Positions 45,072 through 50,205 of a stretch of 50,205 nt of DNA are shown here, one piece after another. The notes beneath the pieces are model-generated. The model had not been told where the DNA came from. It was given only the letters and a program-made list of their open reading frames with translations, and did no database searches. Origin of the DNA: Persephonella sp. (GTDB taxonomy: Bacteria > Aquificota > Aquificia > Aquificales > Hydrogenothermaceae). Numbering within the stretch: the first letter of the stretch is position 1; every line of letters begins with the position of its first letter. Made by a program: the position numbers and the translations under genes. The stretch lies in assembly GCA_026987075.1 (NCBI GenBank), contig JALSNI010000025.1, positions 1 to 50,205 on the forward strand, read 5' to 3'.

Positions 45072-45540
45072 AAAACCCCCCAAATTTCGTTAAATATATC
45101 TATAATTGTTTTAATTTTTTTATCTTTTTCTTCTATTAAGACAGCTAAAACTCTATGTTTTTAAATAAAGCGTTTTGAGTTATGTTGTGCGACCCTATTA
45201 TTGCTTCCTTATCATCAAATATTATGAATTTTGCATGCAAACTGCTTCCTTCTATATCGTAAACTTTAAAATAAAAATTGTTTGGAAAATCTTTTTTTAA
45301 AGAGTAAGTTTTCCTTTTTATCCGAGAAAATCCTTCTTTATCTACAACCAACTTAACTTCTAAATTTTTTGAATTTGAAAGTCTACCTTCTAGCTGCTTA
45401 AAAAACATCTCATCGTGCACTACATAAGAAACTATTTTTATTGACTTTTGTGCTTCTTTTATCCTTCTATATAATTCTTGGACATATAAAGAAGCCTCTT
45501 CAGGAAAATTTGTATCATTACAGCTTAATAGAATTTTCAT
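45064..45540 (-). pseudogene. phospholipase D-like protein, frameshifted near the 3' end as given
   Basis: As written, the frame from the ATG at 45540 stops at 45145 after 131 residues. It carries a PLD/nuclease motif: His102, Lys104 and Asp109 in LHAKFIIFDD, then GSHN (116-119). After ...NALFKNIEF the frame ends at TTTTAG; one more T would give continuing sequence ...AVLIEEKDKKIKTIIDIFNEIW and a stop at 45064, overlapping the next gene by eight bases (ATGACTGA). This overlap is what an intact operon gene would show, so the break at 45147-45150 is recent or a sequencing error. A single HKD motif implies it works as a dimer. GGGGGAGG precedes the ATG. Confidence 0.75.
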
Positions 45541-45558
45541 GCTGTTCCTCCCCCTTAA

Positions 45559-45825
45559 TTAATAATTTTTCGAAGAAATTTTACAATTTCTTAATATTTT
45601 ATACTTTATCTGAAAACTTAACTTCAGCTCTTTTACCAAATTAGATTTGCTTCTACCAAGAGTTTTGGCAAGCTTTTTTAGTTCTTTGTTTTTAGATATA
45701 TAATTCAATAAATTTACAGAAACAAAACTCTTTGTAATAATTAACCTTAGTTTCCTATTCAAAAAAATTAAAGATAAAAAAAGAGCAACAAAATAACAGT
45801 AAAAAGCCAATGGAAGAAAAAACAA
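45559..45825 (-). CDS. small ribbon-helix-helix-like protein, 5' end uncertain
   Basis: 88 residues as read from 45825, but the first 26 are hydrophobic and may not belong. Residues about 33-65 (KSFVSVNL then ELKKLAKTLGRSKSNLVKEL) resemble a ribbon-helix-helix DNA-binding fold: a short strand, a helix, then GRSKSNLV as in CopG/Arc-type regulators. It ends 18 bases before the PLD gene on the same strand, the right place for an operon regulator. The real start is unclear and it may be truncated by the transposase debris on its 5' side. Low-complexity sequence makes this tentative. Confidence 0.4.
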   Translation of the reverse strand: MFFLPLAFYCYFVALFLSLIFLNRKLRLIITKSFVSVNLLNYISKNKELKKLAKTLGRSKSNLVKELKLSFQIKYKILRNCKISSKNY

Positions 45826-46265
45826 TGACGTATAAAATAATTTTCATGATTGTAAATGAGGTATTAAAAATGATTGAACATAAGCACAAAACAAACAAAA
45901 ATTCTCTGATAGTAAGATTAATTACTCTTTTAGTATTTGCCTCTACTTTTAGAAAAAGAGAAATAAAATCCTTAATAAAAGAATCCAAAGAAAGCTATAG
46001 TAATATGTTTCCTTATGTACCACAACTATCTGCAATTGTAAAAAAGTAAAGAAATCAAAAAATTAGTAAAACTTTCAGTTTATTGGTAATAAATCTATTA
46101 TCAAACAAAGAGTCAACAATAGCCATCCTTGATACTAAACCAATTTCCATTTATGAGCTAATGAGTATAAAAAGGACACAAAAATTAGGAAAATATATAA
46201 GGATAACAATGAAAATAAAGAACAATTTGGATATAAACTCAGTGTTAAATAATAGATATATTTAA
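45810..46265 (+). pseudogene. transposase-like remnant in two frames
   Basis: Two plus-strand frames follow each other: 45810-46049 (MTYKIIFMIVNEVLKMIEHKH..., ending SAIVKK) and 46083-46265 (containing TIAILDTKPISIYELMSIKR). The second has an Asp in a hydrophobic-DTKP context like the first catalytic Asp of DDE transposases, and the first resembles the helical N terminus of such proteins. The pieces are interrupted by stops and end early. I cannot assign an IS family and see no clear terminal inverted repeats. Confidence 0.4.
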
Positions 46266-46287
46266 ACAACCAATATCATTCAACATA

Positions 46288-46481
46288 ATGCCTGCTTTAA
46301 GATACGATATAAATGCGTTGAAACAGTTACAAAAAGCAAAGACGAATGAAAAAGATAATTGACTTACTGCTTTTAGCAATAACAGTAGACCTATGCTTTT
46401 GAACAATGCTTTGAGCTTGCAGTCAGTAACGACAGAATAAATTTTCTCTTGCTTCGCTCAATAGTAGTAATTAGCAAGTAA
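46288..46481 (+). pseudogene. further coding debris of unknown origin
   Basis: Short fragments in shifting frames: a 24-residue piece from the ATG at 46288 (MPALRYDINALKQLQK...), an overlapping hydrophobic piece from 46346, and a stop-bounded frame 46392-46481 reading YAFEQCFELAVSNDRINFLL. They read as protein rather than random sequence but none is complete. Together with the preceding remnant they fill the 1-kb gap between the PLD-side genes and the Cys-rich lipoprotein. The last 100 bases (46482-46578) hold nothing I can identify. Confidence 0.35.
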
Positions 46482-46578
46482 TTCAAATTGGCTAAAAATT
46501 TTGTACAGATACGATACAACCCTTGCTCAAAATTTAAACAGCTATTAAGATTAATAAAAACAAAACTTAAGGGCAAAT

Positions 46579-47166
46579 ATGTTCAGAATTATAGTCTTGA
46601 TGTTCATTATATTTATAACAGCCTGCTCACCTAAATATAAGATAGAAAAGATTTACCACCCTCCTTCTGATAAAAACTGTCTGAGGGAATGTGATAGAGA
46701 GTTTAACACCTGTCAAAGTAGCTGTCAGAAAAGTTACCAGCAGTGTCTGAAAGACTCAATAAGCAGAGCTAAAAGTATATATGATAGATTGGAAAGGGAA
46801 TACCAGACAAAACTTGACAGATATTACAGAAATTACGACAGATACCTGAAAGAGTTAGATGCTTACAATAAACAGCTCAGCACATACAGGAAAGACTATC
46901 AGTTCTATGCAAAAATCTGCTCCCAGTATAAAGACAGGGAAGCCTGCCAGAGAAAAGACTATCTAAAGAAAAAAATCAAATCTATTGAATACCAGAAGCC
47001 CAACCCTCCCCAAAAACCTTCAAAGATAGATTTCGAAACAGTACTGAAAAAAGAAAGACAGGCATGTTCCTGTGATTGTGGATGTAGAGAGCTTTATGAT
47101 GCCTGCTATCAGGGATGCGGAGGCAGGGTAGAGATTAGAAAGGTATGCATAGAACACTGCGACTAA
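46579..47166 (+). CDS. Cys-rich, Tyr-rich lipoprotein of unknown function
   Basis: 195 residues. Signal peptide with lipobox IFITAC (Cys16), so it should be lipid-anchored. The mature part has a Cys-rich block (CLRECDREFNTCQSSCQKSYQQC), a long Tyr/Lys/Gln-rich coiled coil (about 70-150), then a second Cys-rich block (CSCDCGCRELYDACYQGCGG, ending VCIEHCD). About 16 Cys after the lipobox suggest many disulfides or metal binding. No family recognised. It converges on metH with a four-base overlap. Confidence 0.72.
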   Translation: MFRIIVLMFIIFITACSPKYKIEKIYHPPSDKNCLRECDREFNTCQSSCQKSYQQCLKDSISRAKSIYDRLEREYQTKLDRYYRNYDRYLKELDAYNKQLSTYRKDYQFYAKICSQYKDREACQRKDYLKKKIKSIEYQKPNPPQKPSKIDFETVLKKERQACSCDCGCRELYDACYQGCGGRVEIRKVCIEHCD

Positions 47167-50100
47167 ACTGCAAAATATGTTGCCTCCGGATGATAAACAA
47201 CGATGGCATCTGTTGACTGTTCAGGAACAATAAGGAAGTTTTCTGTAAGGTGTATTCCAAACTCTTCAGGTTTTAGCAGAGAAAATATTTTTTCGTTGAG
47301 CTGAAGGTCTGGACAGGCTGGATAACCGGGAGAGTATCTTGCCCCCTGATATTTTCTGATTTGCCAGTTGACGTCCTCAAGGCTTTCCCCTTCCCCTTTT
47401 GCTATACCAAGTTCTATTCTTATCTGTTTGTGAACAATCTCAGCAAGGGCTTCAGCAAGCTCAACACCAAGACCGTGTATAAGGTGATATTCTTTGTATT
47501 TACCTTCTTTAAACAGCTGATTTTCATACTCTGAAAGTCTGCTTCCTGCAGAAACTACTGTAAAGGCAACAACATCGTGTCTGTCTGGATGAAAGTAATC
47601 CGCTATGCATCTGTAAGGAGGTTTTGATGAGCGGGGAAAGTTCATTACAAGCTCTGCTGTTCCTATTATGTTTTCTAATGGTTCTATGTTCACATCACTT
47701 TCTGACTTCCAGCCCTGAGTTTCAGGGAATATAATAAGAGAGCACTCCCTGTTTTCCTCTTCTTCTGACGGAAAGTCTGAACGGCAAGGCCAGTATCCGT
47801 ATATTATTACCGGCTGGAACAGATTTTCTTTTATGAGAAGATTTTTGAGCCTTTCAAATGTGGGAATTATCTCTTCTTTTTTCAGTTTTTCATACTCTTC
47901 ACGGCTTTTATTTCCTCTACTGTATCCCCATGCCCTTTTAAACAGTCCTCCTTTGTTTATCCATTCAAATGCAAGCTCCTGTATGTATCTGTACAGCTTT
48001 TTATCGTCCATTTCAGGATGTATCCATACCTTTCTTCCCCAAAATGGTGGCGTAGGAACAGGAATATTTCTGTCTGGCATTTTTATCTGTGATATAGGAG
48101 GAATGTTTATTTTTTCTTCAACTGCTGTTTCTGTTATTTCTTCTTCATCTTTATGTCCCAGATCTGTGTCTAAAGGAGAGTTCCCGTCCCATTTTTCTAT
48201 CCTTGTCATTGCTTCTATTCCATCAAAGGCATCTCTGCAGTAAAAAACAGGTCCGTCATAAACAGGTCTGCAAAACTCATCAACAAACTTTTTGTTCAGT
48301 GCAGCTCCTCCAAGAAGAACAGGAACTTTTATCCCTCTCTTTTTCATCTCTTCTAAATTGTTCTTCATCTCCAAAGTAGACTTTACAAGAAGTCCGCTCA
48401 TACCAATAGCATCAGCATTGTGTTCCTCATAGGCTTTTATAAAGTCTTCCAACTCAACCTTTATCCCTATGTTTACCACTTTAAAGCCGTTATTTGTCAG
48501 AATAATGTCAACGAGATTTTTCCCAACATCGTGGACGTCTCCCTTTACTGTTCCCAGTATAAGTGTTGCCTGTTTGTCCTTTTTCTTTTTAGGCAAATAC
48601 TGGTTTAGATAGTCAACAGCAGATTTCATCGCCTCTGCAGATTGGAGGACAAACGGCAGCTGCATCTTTCCTTCACCAAACAGGTCTCCTACCACTTTCA
48701 TAGCATCAATAAGAATTTCGTTTATTATCTTTTCCGGCGGTATTGTGTGCCGTGCTTCTTCCACTGCTTTTATCAGTTTTTCTTTTTCTCCATCTATGAG
48801 CAGTCTTTTTATCTTTTCTTCTATAGGCAGTTTTGAAAGCTGGTCATCCTGCTGCGGCGTGTCTTTTCCTTTTTTGTTTGAAAAATGCTGTATAAACTTA
48901 AACAGCGGGTCTTCTCCATTCTCCCACACATTAAACAGCAAGTTTTCACACACTTTTCTATCTTCTTCTGAGATTTTGTGGTAGGGAATGAGATGTTTTG
49001 GATTAACTATAGCCATAGTCAAACCAGCCTGAACACAGTGGTGAAGGAAAACAGAGTTTAGATACTTCCTTGCTGATGCTTCAAGACCAAAGGACACATT
49101 GGATATTCCTAAAACAAATCCAACCTCTGGATGTCTTTCTCTTATCTCCTTTATAGCTTCTATTGTCTGAACAGCAGCGTCCCTGTATTCTTCATCCCCT
49201 GAACCTACTGTAAATGTTAGAACATCAAACACTAAGTCTTCAGGATTAAGGCCGTGCTTTTCTGTCGCAAGCTTATACATTCTTTCGGCAACTTCCACTT
49301 TTCTCTCTTTTGTTTTTGCCATTCCTTTTTCATCTATTGTCAGAAGAACAACAGCGCTCCCAAATCGTTTTGCAAGCTGACATATTCTGTTAAACTTTTC
49401 TTCTCCATCTTCAAGGTTTGCAGAATTTAGGATAGGTTTTCCTCCTATCAGCTTGAGGGCTTCTTCCAGTGTTTTAGGCTGTGTTGAATCTGGCATAAGG
49501 GGAACAGGTATCTTCTCGTTAAAACGGCTGATAACAGCCTTCATATCCTTAATCTCGTCCCTTCCTGCAAAGTTTACTGAAACATCAAGGGCATGTGAAC
49601 CTGCCTTAACCTGTTCCTGAGCAATAGACAAAATAGCATCGTAATCTTCAGCAAGGAGCAGTTCTCTAAACTTTTTTGAGCCTGTGGCATTTGTTCTTTC
49701 TCCAACTAAAAATGGCGGAGGCTGTTGTTTAAGGGGCTGGATACCATAAAGGGAAGCAAGAGCTCTTGGCTGTTTTCCCTTAGGTGGTTTTGGTTTTTTC
49801 CCTTTTACTTTTTCTGCTAAGGCTTTTATGTGGGCAGGTGTTGTTCCACAGCAACCTCCAACAATGGCGACACCGTCAAACTGTAAAAACCTGCTCTCTT
49901 TTTCTGCAAACTCTTCCGCTCCCATAGGGTAGTATGTATGTCCACCTCTGTTTTCTGGAAGTCCTGCATTTGAATGGATAGATATAGGTCTGCCCCATAC
50001 TTGAGAAAGGGTTTTCAGATGTTTCTCTATCTGGTCTGGACCTGTTCCACAGTTAAAGCCTAAAGAAAGCACGTCAAATGGTTCCATTATGACTGCTAAT

Positions 50101-50205
50101 GTCTGAACATCTGTTCCAATCAGCATTGTTCCTGTAAGCTCAATGGTTGCCGATACCATAACAGGTATTTCTTTTCCTGCTTCTTTAGAAGCGTCCTGCA
50201 CTGCA
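47163..50205 (-). CDS. metH: cobalamin-dependent methionine synthase, 5' end outside the window
   Basis: At least 1012 residues; the frame is open to the window edge, so the first part is missing. Domains seen: the end of the homocysteine-binding domain with its zinc Cys residues (FNCGTG and GGCCGTTPAHI); the folate-binding domain (RTNATGSKKFRELL, ANLEDGEEKFN); the cobalamin cap; the B12-binding domain with DVHDVGKN and GMSGLLVKS; and the C-terminal activation domain that binds SAM, with RYSPGYPACPDL. It methylates homocysteine using methyl-tetrahydrofolate. The presence of the activation domain marks the full MetH type rather than a short archaeal or split form. Any riboswitch would lie outside the window. 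Confidence 0.96.
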   Translation of the reverse strand, partial: AVQDASKEAGKEIPVMVSATIELTGTMLIGTDVQTLAVIMEPFDVLSLGFNCGTGPDQIEKHLKTLSQVWGRPISIHSNAGLPENRGGHTYYPMGAEEFAEKESRFLQFDGVAIVGGCCGTTPAHIKALAEKVKGKKPKPPKGKQPRALASLYGIQPLKQQPPPFLVGERTNATGSKKFRELLLAEDYDAILSIAQEQVKAGSHALDVSVNFAGRDEIKDMKAVISRFNEKIPVPLMPDSTQPKTLEEALKLIGGKPILNSANLEDGEEKFNRICQLAKRFGSAVVLLTIDEKGMAKTKERKVEVAERMYKLATEKHGLNPEDLVFDVLTFTVGSGDEEYRDAAVQTIEAIKEIRERHPEVGFVLGISNVSFGLEASARKYLNSVFLHHCVQAGLTMAIVNPKHLIPYHKISEEDRKVCENLLFNVWENGEDPLFKFIQHFSNKKGKDTPQQDDQLSKLPIEEKIKRLLIDGEKEKLIKAVEEARHTIPPEKIINEILIDAMKVVGDLFGEGKMQLPFVLQSAEAMKSAVDYLNQYLPKKKKDKQATLILGTVKGDVHDVGKNLVDIILTNNGFKVVNIGIKVELEDFIKAYEEHNADAIGMSGLLVKSTLEMKNNLEEMKKRGIKVPVLLGGAALNKKFVDEFCRPVYDGPVFYCRDAFDGIEAMTRIEKWDGNSPLDTDLGHKDEEEITETAVEEKINIPPISQIKMPDRNIPVPTPPFWGRKVWIHPEMDDKKLYRYIQELAFEWINKGGLFKRAWGYSRGNKSREEYEKLKKEEIIPTFERLKNLLIKENLFQPVIIYGYWPCRSDFPSEEEENRECSLIIFPETQGWKSESDVNIEPLENIIGTAELVMNFPRSSKPPYRCIADYFHPDRHDVVAFTVVSAGSRLSEYENQLFKEGKYKEYHLIHGLGVELAEALAEIVHKQIRIELGIAKGEGESLEDVNWQIRKYQGARYSPGYPACPDLQLNEKIFSLLKPEEFGIHLTENFLIVPEQSTDAIVVYHPEATYFAV

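Noticed and set aside
38266-45540. Assigning the operon outright as DISARM or Dpd
   Set aside because: No methylase, no separate DrmA/DrmB pair and no deazapurine-insertion gene is present, so naming it a known system would go beyond the sequence.

Overview
The window looks like chromosome from a thermophilic diderm of the Aquificota, most like the Hydrogenothermaceae (Persephonella or Sulfurihydrogenibium relatives). This placement is inference. It rests on AT-rich, Lys/Glu/Ile-rich proteins, outer-membrane biogenesis genes (bamA, skp, lpxD, lolC/lolD), a chemotaxis operon with cheV and a CheZ-like protein, and the mix of housekeeping genes. No rRNA is present to confirm it.

Layout. 59-6289 (minus strand) is a chemotaxis operon, read cheZ-like, cheA, cheW, cheV, cheY, then a soluble chemoreceptor; a FlgN-like gene lies beside it on the plus strand. 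6812-8931 is a stress-protein/antiporter pair, followed by htpX. 10000-10351 is tmRNA (ssrA), and two small unknown genes follow it. 11200-19728 (minus) is an envelope and protein-quality block: lolC, lolD, clpC, bamA, skp, lpxD and a small membrane protein. 19807-24634 holds purine and aspartate-family metabolism (purT, purH, asd) mixed with small membrane proteins and a lipoprotein. 24700-27555 is a tandem set of three exported ankyrin-repeat proteins. 27564-32233 carries a bifunctional-nuclease-family protein, a DUF2203 protein, dxs, hisIE, an arsC-like gene and bcp.

From about 32.2 to 46.6 kb the window becomes accessory. It contains a five-repeat CRISPR array with its leader but no cas genes, a DsbC-like protein, a tyrosine recombinase that has lost catalytic residues, an exported FG-GAP/VCBS-repeat protein, aat (a housekeeping gene), a gene remnant, and a minus-strand operon of 7.3 kb. 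That operon encodes a small ribbon-helix-helix-like protein, a phospholipase-D-like protein (frameshifted as given), a 644-residue protein I do not recognise, and a 1624-residue helicase ending in a DUF1998-type Cys-rich domain. Helicase-DUF1998 plus PLD-type proteins are hallmarks of DISARM, Dpd and Druantia-type anti-phage systems. The gene set here has no methylase and no recognisable core gene of those systems, so it is the best candidate for a new or divergent defence system. Transposase-like debris borders it at 45.8-46.5 kb.

The right end returns to core genes: a Cys-rich lipoprotein and cobalamin-dependent methionine synthase (metH), which is cut by the window edge. Two genes (10616-10908 and the PLD gene) each appear broken by a single-base indel at a short A/T run, so sequencing error must be excluded before calling them pseudogenes.
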